From assembly GCA_947488645.1 (NCBI GenBank), contig CANLAC010000015.1, positions 1 to 14,266 of the forward strand: DNA of 14,266 bases. Direction: 5' to 3'. Made by a program: the position numbers and the translations under genes. The notes under the pieces are model-generated. The model did no database searches. It worked only from the letters and a program-made list of their open reading frames with translations, and had not been told where the DNA came from. Shown in pieces: positions 1 through 7,038 of this stretch. Within the stretch, counting starts at the first letter, position 1, and the number at the start of each line of letters is the position of its first letter. This DNA is from Actinomycetota bacterium (GTDB lineage Bacteria > Actinomycetota > Actinomycetes > Nanopelagicales > Nanopelagicaceae).

Positions 1-395
1 TCAGGTGGTGTGCGGAAGTAATCAAGTCCTGTTTCACCAATAGCTCGCACACGTGGGTGCTGGGCAAGTTGTTCAATAATCTTTAAATCAGCTTCCAAAT
101 CAGCAACAACTGGTGCTTCGTTGGGATGTAAGGCAACGGCTGCTAGAACAGTTGTGTTCCACTTTTCTGCTGCCGCAACACACCATTTTGATTGTTCTGC
201 TGAGTACCCAACTTGAACGATGCGATCAACATTGACAGATTTTGCTTCTGCAATGACATCGGCAACTTCTTGTGAATCAAAGGCAGCGTCAGTAACGATC
301 TCCATGTGTGCATGTGCATCAACTGTTGGAACCGGTAGGGGTTCTGGCAATGGCGCGCGAGGTCTATCTATATCGCGATTGTGGCGATCAGCCAT
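1..395 (-). CDS. tatD: TatD family metal-dependent DNase/hydrolase (partial, C-terminus beyond window)
   Basis: Starts at ATG 395 and runs off the left edge, leaving about 131 residues of a family that is usually 260-300. Visible motifs are an N-terminal proline-rich lead (PRAPLPEPLPVPTVD) typical of actinobacterial TatD, the metal-binding HxH as DAHAHME (around residues 26-32), LHPNEAP near residue 90, and IGETGLDYFR near residue 120 with the metal-binding Glu. TatD proteins are TIM-barrel metal-dependent hydrolases with 3'-5' exonuclease or D-aminoacyl-tRNA deacylase-type activities, presumably cytoplasmic. The start lies only 6 bases beyond the metG stop, so it is the third gene of rsmI-metG-tatD, an arrangement close to that of mycobacteria (metS next to tatD). 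The family call is very secure; the precise substrate is not. Confidence 0.95.
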   Translation of the reverse strand, partial: MADRHNRDIDRPRAPLPEPLPVPTVDAHAHMEIVTDAAFDSQEVADVIAEAKSVNVDRIVQVGYSAEQSKWCVAAAEKWNTTVLAAVALHPNEAPVVADLEADLKIIEQLAQHPRVRAIGETGLDYFRTPP

Positions 396-401
396 TGGTG
401 T

Positions 402-1967
402 TTAGGCAGGAGTTTCTAGACGTGGGAATAAAACTGGAGTCTTAGTAACAGATGCACCAGCAGGTAACTGACCCCATGTCGCAACATCTGAAATCTTTTG
501 CGCGGACAAATCTCCAAGTGCTGCTTGTGCGCCAAGGCTCTGCCACAAGATTTCACATGTTTGAGGCATAACAGGATGAAGCAGAACAGCAAGTGCGCGT
601 AATGATTCAGCGGTGTTATACAAGATTTCTTCTAGCTGGGCTTGATTAGCAGGATCTTTGGCAAGAATCCATGGCTCTTTGATAGTTACATAACCATTTA
701 CTTGCTTACAAAAATCCATAATTGCCAAAATTCCGCCCTGGAAATCAAGTGCACACATCGCAGCATCAGCCTTTGTAACTGCTTCAGCTAACGCTGCTTC
801 CAGGCCTGCGTCATGACTAACAGCCGGAAGTACCCCTGCGCAGTACTTTTCAACCATTGCTGCGCTGCGAGATGCCAGGTTTCCGAAGTCATTTGCTAGC
901 TCAGATGTGTAGCGGGCGCTCATATCTTCCCAAGAAAAAGAACCATCAGTCCCAAATGGAATAGCGCGTAAGAAGTAATAACGGAATGCATCAATTCCAA
1001 AGTGATCTGTAATGTCCTTAGGAGCAATACCGGTCAACTTGCTCTTACTCATCTTTTCGCCGCCAACTAACAACCAGCCGTGAGCAAAAACTTTCTTTGG
1101 CACATCAAGACCTGCAGCCATCAACATTGCCGGCCAAATGACTGCGTGGAAACGCAAAATATCTTTACCAACCAAGTGAACATCTGCTGGCCACGTTTGA
1201 GCAAACTTCTTGCCACCTTCTGAATCAGGCGCATCTGTTAATCCGACAGCTGTTGCATAGTTAAGTAGGGCGTCAAACCAGACATAAACAACTTGATCTG
1301 TGTCCCACGGAACTGGAATACCCCAGTCAAATGTTGAACGAGAGATTGAAAGATCTGAAACGCCGCCTTCAAGGAATGAAACAACTTCATTACGTGCACT
1401 CTCAGGCTGGCATGCATCAGGATTGTTCTTGTAATGGGCAAGTAACGGTTCAACGAAAGCAGACAACTTGAAGAACCAGTTATTTTCATTTACTAACTCA
1501 ATTGGCTTACTGTGGATGGGACAGCACTTAGCACCATCGATGTCGATTAAATCTCCAGGTAGTTTGAACTCTTCACATCCAACGCAATAAGGACCTTCAT
1601 ATTTACCAGCATAAATATGACCTGCATCTTTTAGTGATTGCAAAAACTTTTGTACGCGCTCAGTGTGACGCTTTTCTGTGGTGCGAATGAAATCATCGTT
1701 AGCAATATTTAAGTGTTCCCAATTTGGCTTCCACGCATCTTGGACTAACTTATCGACCCATGCTTGTGGCGCAACATTGTTGCTTTCTGCAGTGCGCATA
1801 ACTTTCTGACCATGTTCATCTGTTCCAGTTAAAAACCATACTGATTCGCCCTTTTGACGATGCCAACGGGTTAGAACATCGCCGGCAACGGTTGTGTATG
1901 CATGCCCAATATGAGGGGCATCGTTGACGTAATAAATCGGCGTCGTTAGGTAGAAAGACTTAGTCAC
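402..1967 (-). CDS. metG: Methionyl-tRNA synthetase
   Basis: A 521-residue class I aminoacyl-tRNA synthetase that charges tRNA-Met in the cytoplasm. The HIGH motif is at residues 19-22 (HIGHAYT), TDEHG at 49-53, a CxxC...CxxH zinc knuckle at C128, C131, C149 and H152, YVWFDALLNY at about 228-237 and KMSKS at 305-309. A helical anticodon-binding domain follows. There is no C-terminal EMAP/tRNA-binding domain, so it is the short form, as in mycobacterial MetS. The start codon is GTG; it overlaps the rsmI stop by four bases (GTGA), which implies translational coupling. The alternative short ORFs inside it are shadows. The assignment is very secure. Confidence 0.98.
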   Translation of the reverse strand: MTKSFYLTTPIYYVNDAPHIGHAYTTVAGDVLTRWHRQKGESVWFLTGTDEHGQKVMRTAESNNVAPQAWVDKLVQDAWKPNWEHLNIANDDFIRTTEKRHTERVQKFLQSLKDAGHIYAGKYEGPYCVGCEEFKLPGDLIDIDGAKCCPIHSKPIELVNENNWFFKLSAFVEPLLAHYKNNPDACQPESARNEVVSFLEGGVSDLSISRSTFDWGIPVPWDTDQVVYVWFDALLNYATAVGLTDAPDSEGGKKFAQTWPADVHLVGKDILRFHAVIWPAMLMAAGLDVPKKVFAHGWLLVGGEKMSKSKLTGIAPKDITDHFGIDAFRYYFLRAIPFGTDGSFSWEDMSARYTSELANDFGNLASRSAAMVEKYCAGVLPAVSHDAGLEAALAEAVTKADAAMCALDFQGGILAIMDFCKQVNGYVTIKEPWILAKDPANQAQLEEILYNTAESLRALAVLLHPVMPQTCEILWQSLGAQAALGDLSAQKISDVATWGQLPAGASVTKTPVLFPRLETPA

Positions 1968-2806
1968 TGGCTCATCTTATTGGCATCAACGACTGCGGCA
2001 TAAACAAGGCGCTTTGCAATGCCAAACTCATCGGCAACTGTTGCAATAGCACTCTTTCGATCCATTCCAGCACCCTCAAATTCACGAACTCGGCCCACCA
2101 TATCTGCAGCTGTCAACGATGCTGAATCAGTGGCAGCACCTGCAATGACAAGAGTGATTTCACCAAGGACTTCATTACTAGATGCCCATGCAGACAGTTC
2201 GCCAAGATTGCCACGAATAGTTTCTTCATATCGCTTTGTCATCTCACGACAAATTGCACCGAGTCGGTCTGCTCCAAAGACATTAACCGCATCAACTAAT
2301 GAATCGGTTAAGCGATGGGGTGCTTCAAAGAAAACCATGGTGCGTTCTTCAAATCTAAGTTTTTCAAAAGTTGCCAACCGCGCACCAGCTGTTCGTGGTG
2401 GAAAACCTTCAAAGGAAAAGCGATCTGTGGGAAGGCCAGATAGTGCAACTGACATTGTGACCGCACTTGGTCCCGGGATAACAGAAACTTCAATTCCTTC
2501 TGCAATTGCATCTCGCATCAATCGAAAGCCTGGATCACTAATTGTTGGCATGCCGGCATCTGAGACAACTAACACTGTTGCGCCGGTTTTCAGTTCGGCA
2601 ATTAATTCACGAGTGCGATCTTCTTCATTGCCTTCAAAGAAAGATAGGACACGGGCAGTAAATGTCACTTGAATATCTGCACACAAGCGATGAAAGCGAC
2701 GAGAGTCTTCTGCAGCAATTATTGAAGCGTTTTCTATTGCGCTTTTTAATCGAGGGCTTGCATCCCCAGGATTTCCCAAAGGGGTAGCTGCCAAGATGAG
2801 CGTCAT
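1964..2806 (-). CDS. rsmI: 16S rRNA (cytidine1402-2'-O)-methyltransferase
   Basis: 280 residues, the usual length for RsmI, an SAM-dependent tetrapyrrole-methylase-fold enzyme that 2'-O-methylates C1402 of 16S rRNA in the decoding centre. The N-terminus carries the family signature (LAATPLGNPGDAS, then IIAAEDSRR). VVSDAGMPTISDPG near residues 80-95, VIPGPSAVTMSVALSGL near 109-125 and FFEAPHR near 158-164 are also standard. GNPGD replaces the commoner GNLGD. The start at ATG 2806 is supported by GAGAGG eight bases upstream. It is the first gene of rsmI-metG-tatD and diverges from pmt across fewer than 50 bases. Confidence 0.97.
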   Translation of the reverse strand: MTLILAATPLGNPGDASPRLKSAIENASIIAAEDSRRFHRLCADIQVTFTARVLSFFEGNEEDRTRELIAELKTGATVLVVSDAGMPTISDPGFRLMRDAIAEGIEVSVIPGPSAVTMSVALSGLPTDRFSFEGFPPRTAGARLATFEKLRFEERTMVFFEAPHRLTDSLVDAVNVFGADRLGAICREMTKRYEETIRGNLGELSAWASSNEVLGEITLVIAGAATDSASLTAADMVGRVREFEGAGMDRKSAIATVADEFGIAKRLVYAAVVDANKMSQ

Positions 2807-2842
2807 GGGCTAATCCTCTCAGTAATTGTGCGCAAACGCCCA

Positions 2843-2848
2843 TACTCT
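2843..2848 (+). promoter_or_regulatory. Putative -10 box (TACTCT) for a leaderless pmt transcript
   Basis: TACTCT fits the actinobacterial TANNNT -10 pattern and ends exactly six bases before ATG 2855. If transcription starts at that A, the box sits at -12 to -7. No Shine-Dalgarno sequence precedes either possible start. No convincing -35 is visible. The same geometry recurs at glp and purU in this window. Confidence 0.5.
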
Positions 2849-2854
2849 TGTCCC

Positions 2855-4126
2855 ATGGCCGCCATTGCTCCGATTCTGATTGCACTTGCATCTTTTGTGC
2901 TGCGGATCATCAATCTTGGATTACCTAAGGGCTTTGTTTTTGATGAGGTTTATTACGTTGATGGCGCACGCGACCTATTGAAATACGGCGTTGAAGTTGA
3001 TGGCACAAACCCTGAATTTATTGTTCATCCACCTGTTGGCAAGTGGCTAATAGCAAGTGGAATCAAGTTATTTGGTGACAGTGAATTTGGCTGGCGCTTT
3101 GCTTCAGCAATCTTTGCAACTCTTTTAATTCTGCTCTTTGCTCGCTTAGTGCATGTCCTCTTCTATTCACCTTTGTTAACAGGACTTGGCGCAGCATTAA
3201 TGGCTCTCGATGGATTATTGCTAGTGCACTCACGCACCGCATTATTAGATCTGTTCCTAACATTTTTCACTCTTTTAGGTGTCCTCTTGTGGCATCGCAA
3301 CAGACACATTTGGGCTGGAATTGCATTTGGATTGGCAATCGGGTGCAAATGGAGCGCAATCTATTTTGTCGCAGTCATTGGTTTGATAACGGTCTACCAA
3401 ATATTAGTTGCACACGATATTAGAAAAGCTCTCAAACCAATTGCAGCAAAGTTTTTGCAATACGGATTGTTACCAGTCGTTGTATACACATTGACATGGA
3501 GCGGATGGTTTATCTCAGATCGCGGTTGGAGTCGTCAATGGTCAAGCAATCCAATTCTCTCTTGGCTTCACTATCACTCAGAGATGCTCAATTTTCATAC
3601 CGGGTTAACTGAGAAGCATCCGTATGAAGCAAATCCCTGGAGTTGGCTCGTTATGGGTAGACCAACATCTTTTTTCTATGAATCACCCAAGGGGTGCGGA
3701 GCAAAAGATTGTGCGCAAGAAGTACTAGCTCTAGGCACGCCAATTTTGTGGTGGGTAGGAACAATTTCAATAGCAGTTGTTGTTGGCTATTGGATTAAGT
3801 CCTTGATCCATAGTCGCGTTGACTCTGCAGCAAACATTGTTGTCCTTGGGGTTGTGGCTGGTTATTTACCGTGGTTTGCGATGCAACAACGCACAGTCTT
3901 TTCCTTCTACGCAATTATTATTCAACCGTTTTTGATTATCGCAATTGTGTATTGCGCAAAACTATTGCTAGATAGTGGTTTAAAGCCAGCGGTATCGCAG
4001 TCAATTGTGGGTGGCATTTTTGCTCTTATCGTGCTGTGCTTTATCTTCTTTATTCCACTATTTACAGGACAGGTCATTACTTACGAAGATTGGCGACTTC
4101 GCATGTGGTTTGAATCGTGGATCTAA
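2855..4126 (+). CDS. pmt: Polyprenyl-phosphate-mannose-dependent protein O-mannosyltransferase (GT39)
   Basis: A polytopic membrane glycosyltransferase of about 423 residues. By homology to mycobacterial Rv1002c it transfers mannose from polyprenyl-phosphomannose to Ser/Thr of secreted proteins on the outer face of the membrane. The catalytic Asp-Glu pair lies in the first external loop (FDEVYYVDGARD, D30-E31), followed by GKWLIA, ALDGLLLVHSRTALLD, WSWLVMGRP with a CG...C segment, GYLPWF and a C-terminal YEDWRLRMWFESWI. It is shorter than many actinobacterial homologues (about 500), mainly at the N-terminus. I prefer ATG 2855 to GTG 2828 because a TANNNT box fits a leaderless start there and the protein then begins at the first membrane helix. 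Its stop codon directly abuts that of the convergent glpR. It diverges from rsmI, as in mycobacteria. Confidence 0.93.
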   Translation: MAAIAPILIALASFVLRIINLGLPKGFVFDEVYYVDGARDLLKYGVEVDGTNPEFIVHPPVGKWLIASGIKLFGDSEFGWRFASAIFATLLILLFARLVHVLFYSPLLTGLGAALMALDGLLLVHSRTALLDLFLTFFTLLGVLLWHRNRHIWAGIAFGLAIGCKWSAIYFVAVIGLITVYQILVAHDIRKALKPIAAKFLQYGLLPVVVYTLTWSGWFISDRGWSRQWSSNPILSWLHYHSEMLNFHTGLTEKHPYEANPWSWLVMGRPTSFFYESPKGCGAKDCAQEVLALGTPILWWVGTISIAVVVGYWIKSLIHSRVDSAANIVVLGVVAGYLPWFAMQQRTVFSFYAIIIQPFLIIAIVYCAKLLLDSGLKPAVSQSIVGGIFALIVLCFIFFIPLFTGQVITYEDWRLRMWFESWI

Positions 4127-4903
4127 TTACTCGTTAGCTGCGCGCGCTTGGCTCAAACGCTCAACGGCTTCATCAGCTAGCTGTTGATCAAAGATTTGAT
4201 CACGAGATGGTGAGGCTGCAGCAAGTGCTTCGCGCTCAAGTCTCTCTTGTTCTTCACTCCATTGACCAGGAGTAGTCAAATCAATAACACGCTTTGCCGT
4301 TACTGCCTTAGGTGCATTTACATAAGTTGGAACAGGAACTTCGGTAGGTTCCCACGCATTTCGAACTGCAGCAGAACCCTTAGGCAAAATTACTACACCC
4401 TTTAATTCGCGTTCAGACAAAGGAATCCAGTGTTCTGTTGTTGGCTTTGGTTGAACTACTTCAGCCAAGTTTGTTGCAGATACGCCAGAACTACGACGAT
4501 GCAACTGCTTGACACGACGCGTGTGCAGTTGATCAGCAATAACGTGTCGCCGAACGTTGGCGACATAAATCAACATTCCAGATAATGGAACTGCTGCATA
4601 AATAAATGGCATCGTATTCATAATTCCACCTACAACTGTTGTGATGAGTGAAAAAGCAATTAATACAAAAGTAATCCGGCGACGCAAAAGACTCTGACGA
4701 ACCTTGGCTTCGTGATCCAGATCAATGTGAATGGCTCCACTATTTGTTGAAGTTTGTGGAGATTGATTTGCTACAACACGTAATGCACTTTTAAAACGTT
4801 CAACAGACTTTCCAGAAAATTCATTGCGGTCATGGATCCAACGGGGTGCGAAATAAGCGACCCACATACCGATGATCGCAATATAGATAAGTCCCGAAGT
4901 CAT
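4127..4903 (-). CDS. glpR: SepX/GlpR family cell-division membrane protein
   Basis: 258 residues with an N-terminal helix (about 3-20) followed by basic residues, a basic loop, and a helical hairpin at about 77-94 and 100-117. A long hydrophilic tail of about 140 residues follows, containing PVPTYVNAPKA, a motif I associate with the Rv0996 family. By the positive-inside rule the 21-76 loop and the tail are cytoplasmic. Homologues are Rv0996, Corynebacterium GlpR (membrane receptor for the gephyrin-like Glp) and Streptomyces SepX (needed for septation). The gene order glp-rimJ-glpR matches these genomes and is the main support for the call, because the tail is poorly conserved. A 48-base gap and a TAGATT box suggest that it also has its own promoter. 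Family call likely; function inferred from homologues. Confidence 0.8.
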   Translation of the reverse strand: MTSGLIYIAIIGMWVAYFAPRWIHDRNEFSGKSVERFKSALRVVANQSPQTSTNSGAIHIDLDHEAKVRQSLLRRRITFVLIAFSLITTVVGGIMNTMPFIYAAVPLSGMLIYVANVRRHVIADQLHTRRVKQLHRRSSGVSATNLAEVVQPKPTTEHWIPLSERELKGVVILPKGSAAVRNAWEPTEVPVPTYVNAPKAVTAKRVIDLTTPGQWSEEQERLEREALAAASPSRDQIFDQQLADEAVERLSQARAANE

Positions 4904-4911
4904 GATGGATA

Positions 4912-4917
4912 AATCTA
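4912..4917 (-). promoter_or_regulatory. Possible -10 box (TAGATT) before glpR
   Basis: In the 48-base gap between rimJ and glpR, TAGATT on the minus strand ends eight bases before the glpR ATG. No Shine-Dalgarno sequence lies at a normal distance, so a leaderless or very short-leader transcript is plausible. The spacing is slightly longer than at the other leaderless candidates here, so this is weaker. Confidence 0.35.
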
Positions 4918-4951
4918 AAGGAAGGGGTGATGCTTTTATGGGATTTAAGCG

Positions 4952-5521
4952 CTACTTAATCGCAGAATTTTCCTTAACAAAACAGATGTGATCTCGCCAA
5001 TGACCATCGATGTGAAGGTATCGAGGACGATCGCCTTCGAAAATGAAGCCAGCTTTTTCAGCTACCCGTCGACTTGAGGCATTTTCTGGTCTTAGATTTA
5101 TCTCAACACGATGCAGTTTTAGAACCTCAAAGCCATACTGCGTAAGCATTTCAACGGCTGCAGTTGTATAGCCGCGGTTGGCGAAATTGCGATCAATCCA
5201 ATATCCAATATGTCCCCCACGCATCGCGCCATAAATAACGCCGCCAAGGGATATTTGGCCAATTAGGTTCTTGCCATGCCAGATTGCAAAGGAAAATGAG
5301 CGACCGTTGCGCGCTTCATGATTAAGAATCTTCACCATTTCATAGTAAGAAGGAAGTTCTTTATAGCTTTCTTCGCTTATGGCAGGGATTGTTGCTTCCC
5401 AAGGAGAGAGCCACTCACGATTTTCTGCTCGTACCTGATTCCACATTTTTCGATCTCGAAAACGTAATGGCCGTAAAAAGATTTGCTCGTTCTTTAAAAG
5501 TACAGGCCAGCTGGTGCTCAT
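4952..5521 (-). CDS. rimJ: RimJ/RimL-type GNAT N-acetyltransferase
   Basis: 189 residues from ATG 5521, a GNAT fold of the RimJ (ribosomal protein alanine N-acetyltransferase) group. Visible are the N-terminal FLRPLRFRDRKMW and EWLSPWEAT typical of actinobacterial RimJ, the acetyl-CoA pyrophosphate-binding loop RNFANRGYTTAA (about residues 126-137) and the C-terminal RPENASSRRVAEKAGF (about 152-167). The reading frame extends back to TTG 5545, but that would overlap glp. ATG 5521 lies four bases after the glp stop and matches the homologous N-terminus. It sits between glp and glpR, as in mycobacteria. The real substrate is unknown; the conserved position hints at a link to the division genes, which is inference only. 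Confidence 0.88.
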   Translation of the reverse strand: MSTSWPVLLKNEQIFLRPLRFRDRKMWNQVRAENREWLSPWEATIPAISEESYKELPSYYEMVKILNHEARNGRSFSFAIWHGKNLIGQISLGGVIYGAMRGGHIGYWIDRNFANRGYTTAAVEMLTQYGFEVLKLHRVEINLRPENASSRRVAEKAGFIFEGDRPRYLHIDGHWRDHICFVKENSAIK

Positions 5522-5525
5522 GAGA

Positions 5526-6440
5526 CTAGATATATCGGCGCTCAAGAACTACAACATTGACCTGATCCCCGGTTTTAAGCGATGTATCGGTTTCCGTCAC
5601 TGCAATAAATGCATTTGCATCAGACAAAGTTGATTGCTCATCTTGATCGGCAAGTGGTGTGACAGATTTTCCATCATCGGCCAAGATTGCGCGGATATAG
5701 GAACGCATTCCAGCTGCTGATTCGATTGGCTTTTCAAGTGCAGCTTTGACTGATGGGCGATGAATTGTTGCCGCTCCTAGCATTGTGCGAATCATTGGTC
5801 GAACAAATAGTTCAAAAGAAATGTATGCCGCAATTGGATCACCAGGAAGAGTCACTACAGGTGTGTTGTCAGGTCCGATTGTTCCAAAGTTATGTCGACC
5901 ACTTGCTTCAATCGCTAAATCAACGGTGGTGATAGCGCCAAGTCCGGCAAGTGTGCGAGAAATTAAATCAAATGAATCATCCTTTCGTTCTCCGCTGATG
6001 ATGATTAGATCTGCGCGCACTAATTGATCTTCAATTACCTTCTGTAATTGCGCTTCATCATCTGGGATTGAGTGAACTCGATAAGCAACAGCGCCTACTT
6101 CGCGCACAGCAGTTGTTAGTAACCAAGAATTTGTCTCGTACTCATCACTTGCATTGTTTAACGGCTGGCCTGGCTCAACTAAATCAGGGCCAGCAGAAAG
6201 AACTACAACGCGTGGATGTGGACGAGTTGGCAGATGGTCTCTACCAATTGATGCAGCAAGCCCAATCTGGGTCGAGCGAATACGTGTACCGGAGCGAAGG
6301 ACTAGGCGCTCTCCGGCATAAATATCTTCAGCAAGAGTTGCGCCATGTGCATCTAGCAATGGCATCTCAAATGGCTCTAGTGGTTTGCAGATGGCGAGTA
6401 AGGAGGTTAGAAACTCATCTACCCGTGTGTGTTCTGACAT
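5526..6440 (-). CDS. glp: Gephyrin/MoeA-like protein (Glp) lacking domain II; probable division scaffold
   Basis: 304 residues, against roughly 400 for MoeA/gephyrin E. Domain I occupies about residues 1-70, a MoCF (domain III) fold about 75-225 and domain IV about 228-304. The text passes from LAEDIYA (36-42) straight to GERLVLRSGTRI (43-54), so the roughly 100-residue domain II with its DNSAMDGYA motif is missing in frame. In domain III, TGDEL is AGPDL, GGVSVG is GERKDD (150-155) and PGNPVSA is PGDPIAA (199-205). These losses argue against molybdopterin insertion. In Corynebacterium, Glp is a MoeA paralogue that binds FtsZ and the receptor GlpR, and glpR follows here after rimJ. I choose ATG 6440 over GTG 6446 because TAGGGT ends six bases before it. 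The open frame and conserved C-terminus argue against a pseudogene. Confidence 0.88.
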   Translation of the reverse strand: MSEHTRVDEFLTSLLAICKPLEPFEMPLLDAHGATLAEDIYAGERLVLRSGTRIRSTQIGLAASIGRDHLPTRPHPRVVVLSAGPDLVEPGQPLNNASDEYETNSWLLTTAVREVGAVAYRVHSIPDDEAQLQKVIEDQLVRADLIIISGERKDDSFDLISRTLAGLGAITTVDLAIEASGRHNFGTIGPDNTPVVTLPGDPIAAYISFELFVRPMIRTMLGAATIHRPSVKAALEKPIESAAGMRSYIRAILADDGKSVTPLADQDEQSTLSDANAFIAVTETDTSLKTGDQVNVVVLERRYI

Positions 6441-6446
6441 AATCAC

Positions 6447-6452
6447 ACCCTA
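6447..6452 (-). promoter_or_regulatory. Putative -10 box (TAGGGT) for a leaderless glp transcript
   Basis: TAGGGT on the minus strand ends six bases before ATG 6440, placing it at -12 to -7 of a transcript that begins at the start codon. There is no Shine-Dalgarno sequence. This box would drive glp-rimJ and perhaps glpR, back to back with the fthC promoter. Confidence 0.5.
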
Positions 6453-6466
6453 CTTGTTGAACAGTT

Positions 6467-6490
6467 TAATCTTTGGGATTTAACGGGAGA
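6467..6490 (+). promoter_or_regulatory. Probable fthC promoter -10 and ribosome binding site
   Basis: TAATCT (6467-6472) matches TANNNT and would give a start near 6479. GGGAGA (6485-6490) lies five bases before ATG 6496 and is a good Shine-Dalgarno sequence. This gene therefore has a short leader, in contrast to the divergent leaderless glp. Confidence 0.5.
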
Positions 6491-6495
6491 TTCAA

Positions 6496-7038
6496 ATGAC
6501 AGATCAGAAAATCACATTACGCGATCGAGCCCGCCACGAGCGTTCTCTTAAATTCATCCCTTGTAACTTCAATGTCATCCTAAAAGCACCAGAAATTGTC
6601 TCAGCTTCAACTATCGCCTCTTATGTTTCCTATGAGTTTGAGCCAAGTACCGTTGAAATCAATGAAGCCTTCCTAAGAGATGGAAAAACAGTAGTCCTGC
6701 CCCGAATTAATGGTGATCAGCTTGAGTGGGTCACATGGAATGGTGATCCCAATCAGTTAATTACAAGAAAAAAGATTTTAGAACCCCTTGGTGATGCCCT
6801 AATAGATCTCTCGCACATATCTGTCGTGATTGTTCCGGCTTTGCGCATTGATCAATCTGGATTTCGATTAGGACAAGGTGGCGGTTACTACGATCGCGCT
6901 TTGCCTAAGTTGACCGCATGGAAAATCGGATTGGTATATGCAGGTGAATTAAATAGCGAAGAATTGCCTCATGAAGCCCACGACATACCAATGGATGCTG
7001 CTGCTTCGCCTTCGATTATTGTGCGATTTAACCGTTAG
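6496..7038 (+). CDS. fthC: 5-formyltetrahydrofolate cyclo-ligase
   Basis: 180 residues, normal for the 5-FCL (methenyl-THF synthetase) family, which uses ATP to convert 5-formyl-THF to 5,10-methenyl-THF in the cytoplasm. The diagnostic GQGGGYYDR is at residues 126-134, preceded by the usual VVIVPALRID. The N-terminal basic helix is present but diverged from the common KxxLR pattern. The ATG has a GGGAGA ribosome binding site. It diverges from glp, as Rv0992c does from the galU-moeA1 cluster, though no galU lies between them here. Its 3' end overlaps the convergent acyl-CoA dehydrogenase by 11 bases. It shares the folate one-carbon pathway with purU later in the window. Confidence 0.95.
   Translation: MTDQKITLRDRARHERSLKFIPCNFNVILKAPEIVSASTIASYVSYEFEPSTVEINEAFLRDGKTVVLPRINGDQLEWVTWNGDPNQLITRKKILEPLGDALIDLSHISVVIVPALRIDQSGFRLGQGGGYYDRALPKLTAWKIGLVYAGELNSEELPHEAHDIPMDAAASPSIIVRFNR

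Noticed and set aside
2019..2672. A 217-residue plus-strand open frame
   Set aside because: It lies entirely antisense to rsmI, has Ser/Arg/Thr-rich low-complexity text with no family motif, and rsmI is unmistakable on the other strand.
5522..5545. TTG start for rimJ
   Set aside because: It adds eight residues not seen in homologues and overlaps glp; ATG 5521 gives the typical N-terminus.
5526..6446. glp as a decayed pseudogene or frameshift
   Set aside because: The frame is intact, the missing part corresponds exactly to one structural domain, domain IV is complete, and promoter and operon partners are kept. An assembly deletion cannot be excluded from this sequence alone.
6454..6462. TGTTGAACA palindrome between glp and fthC
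   Set aside because: It is short, with four-base arms and no second copy in the window; not enough to claim an operator.
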